DNA of 64,000 nt from Ustilago trichophora (Eukaryota; Basidiomycota; Ustilaginomycetes; Ustilaginales; Ustilaginaceae). The stretch is from contig OOIN01000022.1 in NCBI GenBank assembly GCA_900323505.1, forward strand, positions 62,001 to 126,000, written 5' to 3'. Position numbers and translations under genes: made by a program. The notes below the pieces were generated by a model. It saw only the letters and a list, made by a program, of their open reading frames with translations. It searched no databases and was not told the DNA's origin. Shown here piece by piece: positions 48,542-58,347 of this stretch; within the stretch, counting starts at the first letter, position 1; each line of letters starts with the position of its first letter.

Positions 48542-49018
48542 TTAGTAGCTTGCGCCAAAGACAAGCTCTTCGTCAAAGAGCTCGATGAACTGCTCGTTGA
48601 GGATACGATATTTTTGACCGCCCACGAATCGGCGGTACTCGTCCAGAATAGCTGAGAGGTTCCATCTCTGCAGCTTGCGGAAGCATCCCACGACAGTGCC
48701 AGTTCGATGGCGACCCAAATTGCACATGACCAGTACCGGGTAGGTAGCCGGCTGGACAAGGAGATGCAAGGCTTGCAGCACCACTTCTTCCGTGATGGGA
48801 TCCCATGCATTGGTCGAATAGAGTACACCGAGGTGGTGCAGTTCGATGTTTTGATCGACGCAAAAGTCGAGGAATCCAGGTTCGGGCTCTTCAGGTGCGA
48901 GCCAGATGACGCTCTTCAGACCGAGCTTTTCGAGAAAGGGAAAGTTGAGCTGGTCTGGTTGGCCGGAGCGGTAAAAGTTCTCCTCGACCATTCCATAGTT
49001 GGGCGGTGGCACCAGCAT
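48542..49018 (-). CDS. OCA1: Oca1-like dual-specificity/tyrosine phosphatase
   Basis: 158 residues. The catalytic P-loop is CNLGRHRTG (CX5R, about 99-107). It is flanked by family hallmarks PPPNYGMVEENFYRSGQP, LNFPFLEKLGLKSVIWLAPEEPE and LQRWNLSAILDEYRRFVG. The Siw14/Oca family is fungal-enriched. Oca1 is linked in yeast to cell-cycle arrest after oxidative damage and to inositol-pyrophosphate signalling; several relatives hydrolyse inositol pyrophosphates. The GRHRTG form and IWLxxEEP favour Oca1 over Siw14. The start at 49018 gives a short N-terminus, which may be complete or may be preceded by a small exon. Divergent from RAD2. Confidence 0.85.
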   Translation of the reverse strand: MLVPPPNYGMVEENFYRSGQPDQLNFPFLEKLGLKSVIWLAPEEPEPGFLDFCVDQNIELHHLGVLYSTNAWDPITEEVVLQALHLLVQPATYPVLVMCNLGRHRTGTVVGCFRKLQRWNLSAILDEYRRFVGGQKYRILNEQFIELFDEELVFGASY

Positions 49019-49584
49019 ATTGAGGATCCTGTGGCAGCTTCAAGGCAACCCAGCAGATCCTATGGTATGGCACGCTTGTGCGTGATCGTAAGAGGACCCT
49101 CGCCGTTCGCGTCGGAGGTCGTAGTGAGGATGATGAGTCGGCTGAATAGGTCGTTGGTTGGTTCGACTTGTTTGCTCCACTTTGGCACTCGGACCCGCAA
49201 ACCGCAACAAAAATTCCAATTCCACCGCACACAGTCCAGTGTTGGACCCTGGATGCAGCACAATCAAAAGCACGCTGACGCACACGCCGCGTGGCTCAGT
49301 TCACCTCTCAATCGGCAAACTCAGTTCTTCGCTCGCACAACCAACTGCGTTTCTTCTTTCTCTTTCACCGTATCTATATCTTGTCTTCAATCACCATCAG
49401 CCAGCTCCCTATCTCTCCGTAGTGCATCAGCAGCTGTGATGCATCGACAGAATACTGCTGTATCGTCGCTGCACAGTTCAATGTCTTGAATGACTTTGCA
49501 GACCCGGATCCTGGCTCCTTTCCCGACCACAGCACCCAGCATCTTGTCAATCAAGGCCCCTCGTAGGTGCCAGGATCTGCCATC
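49019..49584. promoter_or_regulatory. Divergent promoter OCA1 / RAD2
   Basis: 566 bp with no other gene. A C/T-rich leader precedes the RAD2 ATG. Confidence 0.45.
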
Positions 49585-52500
49585 ATGGGTGTACAAGGAC
49601 TTTGGCAGCTGCTTCAGCCTGTCGCTCGTCCCATCAAAATCGAAACGCTCGAAGGCAAGCGTCTCGCCATCGACTCGTCATTATGGCTCTATCACTTCCA
49701 AATGGCCATGCGTGACAAGGAGGGTCGCACCCTCTCCAACGCACACATTCTCGGCTTTCTCTGGCGCATCCTCAAGTTGCTCTTCCACGGCGTCCGTCCA
49801 GTCTTTGTCTTTGATGGTGGTGCCCCCGTCATGAAGCGCAAGACGCTCTCGGGGAGAAAGGCTCGAAAGCAGGGCGCAAAGGAGTCGCACGCCCGCACTG
49901 CAGAGAAGCTCCTCGCAGCACAGATGAGGCAGGCTGCCATTAAGCATGTCGCTGACGGCCAAGCCCAAGCCTCTTCGTCTTCTGCCGCTCATCAGACGTC
50001 CACACCTGACGACGCTGCCGGACTTGGCGATAATACAGTGTACTTTGACGACCTTCAAGCTGGTAGACCAACAGCGCTACCCACGCGCGACTTGCAATCT
50101 ACAGAGCCCACCAGCTCAGCAGGCCCCAGCCGCGATGACAGCACCTCACCATCCAAATTTGGCGCTCGTAAGGTTGACTGGCATAAAGATCCTTATGCAT
50201 TGCCGGCCATGGACAAGGATCTCCACCATGTCGCAGCTGCCAATGGTCGCAAGGGAAGACGCAAAGACTATCGTTTCGCCACCGAAGATGAGCTGCGTGC
50301 CGTCATGAACACTATCGCTCCCGAAGATCTTGATACCAACTCAGATCTCTTCCGCAGTTTGCCTGCAGAGCTCCAGTATGAACTCGTTGGTGACCTTCGC
50401 GCACAGTCTCGTATGACCTCGTACAAGCGTCTACAGTCGATGCTCGCAACAGCGCCCACTCCGATCGATTTTTCACGCGCTCAGATCGCCGGTCTCAAAA
50501 CGCGAAACGACCTCACACAGAAGGTGCTGACCGTTACTGACGAGATTGGAAAGGCCAATATCAAGGTACCCATTCGCGTTGCTGGTGAGCGCAACAAGGA
50601 GTATGTGCTCGTGCGCAATCCGGGTGCAGAAGGAGGCTTCGTGTTGGGTGTGCGCGACGCCGGCACAACTCAAGACAAAGCCATCGATATCGACTATGAG
50701 CCTGAGGAAATCAACATCACAGATGACGAGGCCAAGAATACTGACTCGGATCCAGAGATGGAGATGGACGACGTCGAGATTCCCGTCCAAGCTTCGCCAT
50801 CGCGTTCCATCAGCCGGCCTGCAGATCCTGAGCTCGACGAACTGCAAAAGGAAGCTGATCCCTACACTCGCAAGGAGAAAACGCTGGAATTGTTGCAAGC
50901 GAGAGCAAAGTATCACGCCAAGCAGAAACGGCGGGAAGCTGGACTTCGAGATGATGACGATGACGAGCTGGAACGTGCCCCTCGACCACGACGAAAGCGT
51001 GGTGAACGCCCTCTCTTCATCCGCAATCAGCGCGCTGCTGCTAAGGCCGCTGAATCAAACAGATCTCTGCAGCAAAGCGAATGGATCGATGTCGATGCAG
51101 ACTCGGAGGATGAGGATGACGACTTCCAGATCATGCAACAAATTGATGACGATTTGGAAGAGGATGAGGCAGAGGATTTGGCACGAGCCATCGTCGAATC
51201 TCAGGCTTCCACTTTATCATCTCGTAATGTTGCCCAGCAGTTCAGCCCGTCGCGTGGGATGAAGCTCGCCCATCGTGGCGGTGAGCTCATCTCGCTCCAC
51301 GATGCCATGTCGCACAGAGACCGTTCTCCACAGCCGCTGGCCAGCAATGGCCTACTTGATCGTTCTCCCGCAGCACCATCATTAGCGAATCCGGCTGCAA
51401 CTCAGGATGTCGACATTGATGAGCACGACTTTGAAGACGTGCAGCTCGAAGCTCCGTCCGCCCTGCGCGAGGTGGAACCTGTCATAGAAGCGTCGAGGCC
51501 GGATGCAAATGACATGGACGATACACCAGTTGAAAACCTCGATCGCATGCAGGAATTGGCATCTCTTATCGGTCGTGGAAAGGAGACCAACGCCAATGCA
51601 GCAAATGCACCTCCACCAACTCGCAAGAGCCTTGCTGGAAGTCTCCGTGCCGCGCGTCGATCGACATCCAGCAGCAACCTTCACGAGAAGCAAGAAATGA
51701 CTCCTTCCCCACAAACATCTCCCAACAAGAACGAGATTGCAACAACCAGCTCAACGAAGAATACGGAAGCTGAGACACCCCCACGTCCGGTTGCGACGAG
51801 CTCAGGAAGGATGGGACCGCCACTCCGATCGGCCTCGCAGCAGCGTCTTGAGCTTGCCAATATTAGACCCAAGTCGGCTATGCCAGCCACCGCACCGCTA
51901 GAGGATCTGCCGCCCACACCGGAGGAGGTGAATCGTCAGATTGCGATCGATATCGACGCGGATAATGAGCAAGATGATGATGACTTCAAAATTGTCGAAC
52001 CTCAACCAGCAGTCAGCAAGGAGAAGGCCAGCCCTCAGATAGAGGCACCCATACCACCGCCAAAGCAAGTCACTTCCGCGCCACCACCACCGCAAGCTGA
52101 GGGGCCATATGAAACTGAGGCGACAGTTGCTGTCGAAGACACGAGGGTTGCAGCTGAACCAGATGAATCCGAAGAGCTTGGCGTGCCTTTGTCTTTGGCG
52201 GCCCCGGAAGAGGCCTCTAAGGGCGCACAAGGGCCAGGCATCACGGAAAATGGCGCAGACCTTGACGCAGTCGCGATGGACAATATCCCCTCAGCTGCAG
52301 CAGAGCACATCTCCGAACCGATGCCGATGGAAGTTGCACCGGCGGAAGACATCGACCAGGCGCCAAGCAGACAGCAGACACCCATGGAATGGTCGCCTAC
52401 CCCCTCACCCGAGCCTGAAGCGGTCGTCATCGGAGCTGACGGTTTCCCTCTCCCCACGGCCGAAGAGCTCGACGCCCTTGATGCGGAAGACGAAGACGAG

Positions 52501-54171
52501 ATTGCACGTCTCAACGCGGATCAAAACGAATTCGTCGCCTTCCTCTCGGCCACTAAAGGGCGCAGCCTCCTCGATGTCCAAAAAGAAGTCGAATCCGAAG
52601 TCAACGCCCTCCGCGCCGAGTTTGCCAACAGCCGCCGCTCCGAGGAAGATATCACCAAGCAGATGGCGCAAGAAATCCAGATGATGCTGCGACTCTTTGG
52701 TCTCCCTTATATCACGGCACCCATGGAAGCCGAAGCGCAATGCGCCGAACTCGTCTCGCGTCGCCTGGTCGATGGAATCATCACAGATGACAGCGACGTC
52801 TTTCTCTTTGGCGGTACTCGCATTTACAAAAACATGTTTAACAATAACAAGATTGTCGAATGTTTCTTGCTATCCGACATGCAGCGCGAACTCGGACTAG
52901 ATCGGGAAAAACTCGTCCGCTTAGCCTACTATTTGGGGAGTGACTACACCGAAGGTCTCGCCGGAGTTGGACCTGTTGTCGCCATGGAATTGCTTGCCTT
53001 GTTCCCGGGAGAGGACGGTCTGTTGAAATTCCGCGATTGGTGGCTGCGCGTCCAGATGGGACAAGATACGGAGGAGCATACTCGCGGCAAAACTATGCGT
53101 CGTATCAAGAAGAATTTGCGCAACAAGGTTCATCTCGAACCAAGCTGGCCCGAACCCGCCGTGTTGGATGCGTACTTTGCTCCAGCGGTGGATGAGAGCG
53201 ATGAACCTTTTGCTTGGGGATTACCGGATCTGGACAGTCTGCGCACGTTTTTGGGAGAATACCTCCACTGGCCAGTGAGCAAGACGGATCAGTATCTGCT
53301 GCCAATCATCGAGCGGCAAAATGCGAGGAATCGAGCCCGAGGTAATCAGACGACACTCGATAGGAATGGATTCTTTGACACTTCTGCCGGAACGGGCATC
53401 TACGCCGGTCGAAAGAAGGTGACGTACGGCAGCAACCGGTTGCAGGAGGTGATTAACGGTTTCCGTGCCGCTAACAAAGCCAAGAGAGCCGCACCTAGGA
53501 AAGATGCCATCGAAGACACGAGTAGCGGCAGCAGTGATGATGACGAGATTCAAGTGGTCGGAGCACGCATGCAAACTCCGACAGTATCCGAGGAATTGCT
53601 TGGCAAAGAGATGGCGAAAAGAAGACCAATCGTAAGGCGAGATGATGAAAAAAATCCCACTGCGGTACAGGATGCCGATGCGAGAAGGGCAGAACTCGAT
53701 GCTGCGATTGAAGCGCTAGAGGGAGGAGGAGGAGGGGATTCCGCAGCAGCTTCTGAAAGTGCGTCAAAACGCAAAAAGCCCACCACTGGTCGTAAAAGCG
53801 CGCGAAAACCCACCGCCGCCGCCGCCGCCGCTGACGTGGATGAAGAGGATCTTTCCTCCTCTGCCAGTTCGAGCTCTGACGACTCGCAGCTACCGCAGTC
53901 TGCGGCGAAGGCTTCTCGCACTGCTACAGGCCGTGGTCGTGGTCGAGCTACACGTGCTAGAGGTGCAGCCACCATCACCACGCGTCGCGGCAGAGGTAGA
54001 GGCCGTGGAGGAGGAAGAGCGAATCTCCACGCCGCTCGTAATATGTCGTTGGACGATATAGACTCGTTACCCGAGAGTCGAAGTCCAAGTGTTGACCCGG
54101 CAACGTTGCTTGCTCGTAGTCGACGTTCTAGTAGTGCGGCTAGTAGCACCCGTTCGACACCTGTCAGGTGA
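49585..54171 (+). CDS. RAD2: Nucleotide-excision repair 3' endonuclease Rad2/XPG
   Basis: 1528 residues. The ATG at 49585 begins MGVQGLWQLLQPVARPI, as required because Gly2 forms part of the active site; the frame extends upstream without ATG. XPG-N domain 1-100 with catalytic Asp in LAIDSSLW and VFVFDGG. A long acidic spacer (about 100-1000) is typical of Rad2/XPG and contacts TFIIH. XPG-I domain about 1010-1190: PYITAPMEAEAQCAEL, ITDDSDVFLFGG, GSDYTEGLAGVGPVVAMELL (helix-hairpin-helix). A QTTLDRNGFFD stretch after the nuclease resembles a PCNA-interaction site. The C-terminal tail has RGRGRGRGGGR basic repeats. It cuts 3' of DNA lesions in the nucleus. About 1.5 times yeast Rad2 in length. 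Confidence 0.95.
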   Translation: MGVQGLWQLLQPVARPIKIETLEGKRLAIDSSLWLYHFQMAMRDKEGRTLSNAHILGFLWRILKLLFHGVRPVFVFDGGAPVMKRKTLSGRKARKQGAKESHARTAEKLLAAQMRQAAIKHVADGQAQASSSSAAHQTSTPDDAAGLGDNTVYFDDLQAGRPTALPTRDLQSTEPTSSAGPSRDDSTSPSKFGARKVDWHKDPYALPAMDKDLHHVAAANGRKGRRKDYRFATEDELRAVMNTIAPEDLDTNSDLFRSLPAELQYELVGDLRAQSRMTSYKRLQSMLATAPTPIDFSRAQIAGLKTRNDLTQKVLTVTDEIGKANIKVPIRVAGERNKEYVLVRNPGAEGGFVLGVRDAGTTQDKAIDIDYEPEEINITDDEAKNTDSDPEMEMDDVEIPVQASPSRSISRPADPELDELQKEADPYTRKEKTLELLQARAKYHAKQKRREAGLRDDDDDELERAPRPRRKRGERPLFIRNQRAAAKAAESNRSLQQSEWIDVDADSEDEDDDFQIMQQIDDDLEEDEAEDLARAIVESQASTLSSRNVAQQFSPSRGMKLAHRGGELISLHDAMSHRDRSPQPLASNGLLDRSPAAPSLANPAATQDVDIDEHDFEDVQLEAPSALREVEPVIEASRPDANDMDDTPVENLDRMQELASLIGRGKETNANAANAPPPTRKSLAGSLRAARRSTSSSNLHEKQEMTPSPQTSPNKNEIATTSSTKNTEAETPPRPVATSSGRMGPPLRSASQQRLELANIRPKSAMPATAPLEDLPPTPEEVNRQIAIDIDADNEQDDDDFKIVEPQPAVSKEKASPQIEAPIPPPKQVTSAPPPPQAEGPYETEATVAVEDTRVAAEPDESEELGVPLSLAAPEEASKGAQGPGITENGADLDAVAMDNIPSAAAEHISEPMPMEVAPAEDIDQAPSRQQTPMEWSPTPSPEPEAVVIGADGFPLPTAEELDALDAEDEDEIARLNADQNEFVAFLSATKGRSLLDVQKEVESEVNALRAEFANSRRSEEDITKQMAQEIQMMLRLFGLPYITAPMEAEAQCAELVSRRLVDGIITDDSDVFLFGGTRIYKNMFNNNKIVECFLLSDMQRELGLDREKLVRLAYYLGSDYTEGLAGVGPVVAMELLALFPGEDGLLKFRDWWLRVQMGQDTEEHTRGKTMRRIKKNLRNKVHLEPSWPEPAVLDAYFAPAVDESDEPFAWGLPDLDSLRTFLGEYLHWPVSKTDQYLLPIIERQNARNRARGNQTTLDRNGFFDTSAGTGIYAGRKKVTYGSNRLQEVINGFRAANKAKRAAPRKDAIEDTSSGSSDDDEIQVVGARMQTPTVSEELLGKEMAKRRPIVRRDDEKNPTAVQDADARRAELDAAIEALEGGGGGDSAAASESASKRKKPTTGRKSARKPTAAAAAADVDEEDLSSSASSSSDDSQLPQSAAKASRTATGRGRGRATRARGAATITTRRGRGRGRGGGRANLHAARNMSLDDIDSLPESRSPSVDPATLLARSRRSSSAASSTRSTPVR

Positions 54172-55192
54172 TTGTTTATTTAGAGAATACAAATTATGTC
54201 ATATTAGAGAGGGTGTTGGAATAACATTCATAGTTTGCGAAAGTGGCACTCTATTAGCAGAGGTAATTGTGTCTTTTTTTTTTCTTTTTTTTCTTTTTTT
54301 TCTTTTTTTTTGGTTGTTATAGATACAGCTTGCGTGATTGATTCTATCTCCCCATCTCTTGATAAGTCTGTGTTGTGATAAAGCAAAAGTCATTCATTGA
54401 TTGGTGATATCTTAGACAGAGATGCAGAGGTAATCCCCACCGTCCACACCGCTTTGGACTTGCTGCCCCTCCCCCCCCCCCCCCCCCCTCTCTCTCTCTC
54501 TCTCTCTTTCTCGTTCAAACAAAGCAACACTGTTCCCCGGGCGTGAGTTTATTGACAAACATAACGACTAACATCAAACATCTTGTCCATATGAAAACTG
54601 GTTGCAAGTTGCAACTACCATATTTCAATATAAGTGGTATCTATCTTTATCTGCTAGAAGCGTTTTCAACAAAAACCAATTCAATTGTTTGATTCTTCTT
54701 CTTGCTTATTTTTCAAACAAGTGAGATGTTGATATTGAGATTTTGATTCATATGATTTAGAGGTTCAGATTTGATGCAATGGTAATGGCTAATGGTTTGT
54801 GGGTGTTTCTTGATGAGATTTTCTCAAAGTGATTTGTGATGGTTGTTGTGACAATGGCTGATATACAGATAAGGAAACAGGTTGATTGCCGCCGGCGCTG
54901 CCGCCTCCAAGCCAAAAATGAATTACTGCACAGTACCTCAATCTCAACCGCCAGCAAATTAAAACCCTGTACTGTACTGTACAGTATGCACGCATTGTTT
55001 AGTATAAATCAACAATATCCACAATTCCACTTCCAGCATGGCTGATTATTGAAGCATCAGTTTGACCCAACCTCACAGCATGAAGAAGGATCTTGAAACA
55101 ATTTAACTTCATAGAAGGTGTAGCTTTGGCTCAAAATACTGCAGTCTGCCACCAAACTGCAACAGACAGAAGGGAGATCCAAGTCAGGGAAG
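54172..55192. other. AT-rich intergenic with simple repeats
   Basis: No gene. T-rich tract interrupted by C at about 54273-54311; a pure C run followed by (CT)n at about 54468-54511; GTACTGTACTGTACAGTA at about 54968-54985. The rest is AT-rich with no recognisable feature. Confidence 0.6.
54468..54511. repeat. (C)n(CT)n microsatellite
   Basis: A run of about 20 C followed by about 10 CT units. It is one of the longest simple repeats in the window and a likely length-polymorphic site. Confidence 0.85.
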
Positions 55193-56408
55193 TGTCAGCG
55201 GTCGTGTGCCTGAGAATCCCGGAATTGTCGAATCGATGTCTTCTGGCAATTTTCCACTAATTAATCGGCGAGCGATGGTCTGCGGGCGACTCTTGACTAA
55301 CCGCTGTGGACACTCCGTCCAGAGGCAGAGCGGCACGAAACTGGACCTGGCTAATCGTACGAGAGGTCGTACAAGGCTCGGGGAATGCTGGTTGACGCCT
55401 GTCGTTGCGTGAGTGTCTGTAGCGCTCCAACAGTCGTCGTATGGTACTGATGGAGGTGTCAGGACCGCAGTGGAGGTACTGCCTACGGTTGAGGTTCCGT
55501 AGCGTCGATGTAGGTGTCGACGGTGTCGCTAATGTGATACTACACACACGGGAGATAGCAGCAATGCCTGGATTGCTGCAAGACAACGAATACAAGAGAC
55601 AGTGTTGTACTGACGGTTGAACGATTGTGATAAGTTAAGTAATAGTAGAGTGGATGGGGCTCTGCCCCATCGCACGCCTGAGCCGTGTGAGTATATATGG
55701 CCTCACCCTCACCAGGAGGACGGCCATAGAGCTCGACGTGGCCACATGCCATATCAGCCTGTGTACGTCGGCTCTGGGTGGCACCCGCGGGAGCCACCCA
55801 CTTCATTCCCCCCCTCATCTACGCGTCCTTCATATCTCCCCCCAAGCGTCTTGCTCGCCATCCCTGATGGCGACAAGCCCTTGTCCATCCCTCCCCTGTA
55901 CGCCATTGGCCGCACCTCTCCTGTTCGTCCCTGGCGGCGCCTTTTTGCGCACAGCGCGTGCGGATCGCCGAGTGGATGCCACTTGCCGATTTCCCTCCGG
56001 AGAATCGTCCAGTGAGCTCCACCTGCCGGCCAAGTACTTATGCGCCTGTGCACCATTTCTGCGCACAGCCGCTGCTGCACTCCTCCGGCCTCCACTCGTG
56101 CCTGACCCTGGTCAGCCCACGTTGTCCCGGGTTCACACATCCCGACAAATTGGGTAACTCGATTAGATCTGCTGGATCGGCCAGATTGCAAATAATCGGC
56201 TGGATCAGCGATTTGACTCGAGGTGGCCCGCGCGTCATGCCACACGCAGGTCAATTTCGTCGCAACTCAGCAAATTTTTGCACTCTCCTCAATACCACAA
56301 CCATCCTTCATACTTGCTTCCGACCTGCTTCCGACACTTCATACCAATTTCATCCTTAGTTAAGTAAACCTTTGATACATTGCTCATTACAACGTGAGGC
56401 CTGTAACA
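55193..56408. mobile_element. Solo LTR, copy 2 (with nested insert)
   Basis: Reads TGTCAGCGGTCG ... GAGGCCTGTAACA on the plus strand, inverted relative to copy 1. It is flanked by GGAAG on both sides (55188-55192 and 56409-56413). A 269-bp insert (56123-56391) plus a 4-bp duplication interrupts it near its right end. Without that the LTR is about 0.94 kb, as in copies 1 and 3. Confidence 0.9.
56123..56391. mobile_element. Short LTR-like insert nested in solo LTR copy 2
   Basis: 269 bp starting TGTCCCGGG and ending CTCATTACA (TG...CA), flanked by ACGT (56119-56122 and 56392-56395). Copy 3 has a single CCCACGTGAGG at this position, so this is a clean insertion. It is probably a solo LTR of another family; no second copy is seen here. 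Confidence 0.75.
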
Positions 56409-56421
56409 GGAAGCCTTTAGG

Positions 56422-57060
56422 GAGGTTTTGGCCGTTCATTGTATGGGTGATTGTCTGGACTGCAGGAGGCAACCCAGACAATGGATAGATGGTGGTGGTT
56501 AAGAGCATTGTTTGGGTCGTGCAAATCTGCATGTGATGACCTGTGATGCATCTGTGTGATTATTCAGCATTTCTCACCATCAAATTGGGAATTCAATGGC
56601 TGATATCAATGATACACCGATCAATGTGATGTTAGTAGTGCTTGTTGTGATCAGGAACAGTAGTGCTTGTCGTGATCAGGAACAGCCAGGCCATCAGCTT
56701 GTATGAAATGGAGTTGTTTGCTTGGCATGCATTAATTGGTGTTCCTGACTTTGCATACACTCCTTGACTCTGTTTGGCACCGGAACAACCTTGTACAACC
56801 ATGAACAATAGATTAGGGTTTGCAAGGTTATAAATATGATGGTAGTACTACACTTTCAAAGGCGACGAAAACAACATTGATTGCTCGGATCCAAACAGCC
56901 TGAGAAAGACGCAACTTGGTTGTCTGGGTGACCTAGTACGGAGCTGGTCACCCATACAACCGTCTAGGGGACACACTTTTTTCATGCAACACGATTGGAG
57001 CTCCAATTCATGCATAAGCAAGCTCAAGGTCACCCAGACGATGGACAGCCAAAAACTCAC
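56422..57060. mobile_element. Harbinger deletion derivative (MITE-like)
   Basis: TIRs: left GAGGTTTTGGCCGTTCATTG (from 56422), right as reverse complement GTGAGTTTTTGGCTGTCCATCG (to 57060). Internally, GTTAGTAGTGCT(T/C)GT...GATCAGG and ATGAACA at about 56801 match the left arm of the element at 36.1 kb through the start of its Myb ORF. ATATGATGGTAGTACTAC at about 56837 then matches the sequence upstream of the full element's transposase (about 46670). The body is therefore deleted and only about 640 bp of arms remain. Confidence 0.75.
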
Positions 57061-57356
57061 TTTTGAAAATGGGTTTTTTGGCCTCAGAAAAGGCGTTTTT
57101 TATTCCTTTTGCCAGATCAGATCGTGACTCACCAACCTACCATCAAGGTACTCACTGTAAGTTATCGTGATGTCTTATCAAGACCTGCACATGCACTTCG
57201 AGATGGAGGAGGACTGTATCGGGAGCATTAAGGTGTTGTTATTGGGATGCTTTGCTCTTTTTGGGATGCTGACTCAGTCCCATCCGGTCTGCTCTTTCTT
57301 CACTGCTTTGTTGGCTTGCCTCTTTCTTCACTACCATCACCATCACCTCATCCAAC

Positions 57357-58301
57357 TGTCAGGGGTCGTGTGCCTGAGAATCCCGGAATCGCCGAATCGA
57401 TGTCTTCTGGCGATTTTCCACTAATTAATCGGTGGTCGGCGGCCTACGGGCGACTCTTGGCTAACCGCTGTGGACACTCAGTCCAGAGGCAGAGCGGCAC
57501 GAAACTAGACCTTGGCGAATCGTACGAGAGGTCGTACGAGGGTTCGGGGAATGCAGGTTGACGCCTGTTGGTGCACGAGTGTCTGTAGCGCTCCGACAGT
57601 CGTTATATGGTACTGATGGAGGTATCAGGACCGCAGTGGAGGTACTGCCTACGGTTGAGGTTCCGTAGCGTCGATGTAGGTGTCGACGGTGTCGCTAATG
57701 TGATACTACACACACGGGAGATAGCAGCAATGCCTGGATTGCTGCAAGACAACGAATACAAGAGACAGTGTTGTACTGACGGTTGAACGATTGTGATAAG
57801 TTAAGTAATAGTAGAGTGGATGGGGCTCCGCCCCATCGCACGCCTGTGCAGTGTGAGTATATATGGCCTCACCCTCACCAGGAGGGCGGCCGTAAGGCTC
57901 GACGTGGCCACATGCTGTATCAGCCTGTGTCCATCGGCTCTGGGCGGCACCCGTGGGGAGCCACCCACTTCATTCCCCCCCTCATCTACGCGTCCTTCAT
58001 ATCTCCCCCAAGCGTCTTGCTCGCCATCCCTGATGGCGACAAGCCCTTGGCCATCCCTCCGCCGTGCGTCATTGGTCGCACCTCTCCCGTACGTCCCTGG
58101 TGGCGCCTTTTCGCGCTCAGCGCGTACGGATTGCCGGGTGGGTGCCACTTGCCAATTTCCTTCCGAAAAGTCGGCCAGTGAGCTCCACCTGCCGGCCGAG
58201 TACTTATGCACCTGTGCGCCATTTCTGCGCACAGCCGCTGCTGCGCTCCTCCGGCCTCCACTCGTGCCTGACCCTGGTCAGCCCACGTGAGGCCTGTAAC
58301 A
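57357..58301. mobile_element. Solo LTR, copy 3 (945 bp, 5-bp TSD)
   Basis: TGTCAGGGGTCGTG ... GTGAGGCCTGTAACA, flanked by CCAAC on both sides (57352-57356 and 58302-58306). Same orientation as copy 2. It sits in the 5' untranslated part of the Tc1-like transposase, about 40 bp before its ATG. Confidence 0.92.
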
Positions 58302-58347
58302 CCAACCATGTCTCCCCGCCCTCAACACCCTTGCCGCCACCACCACC

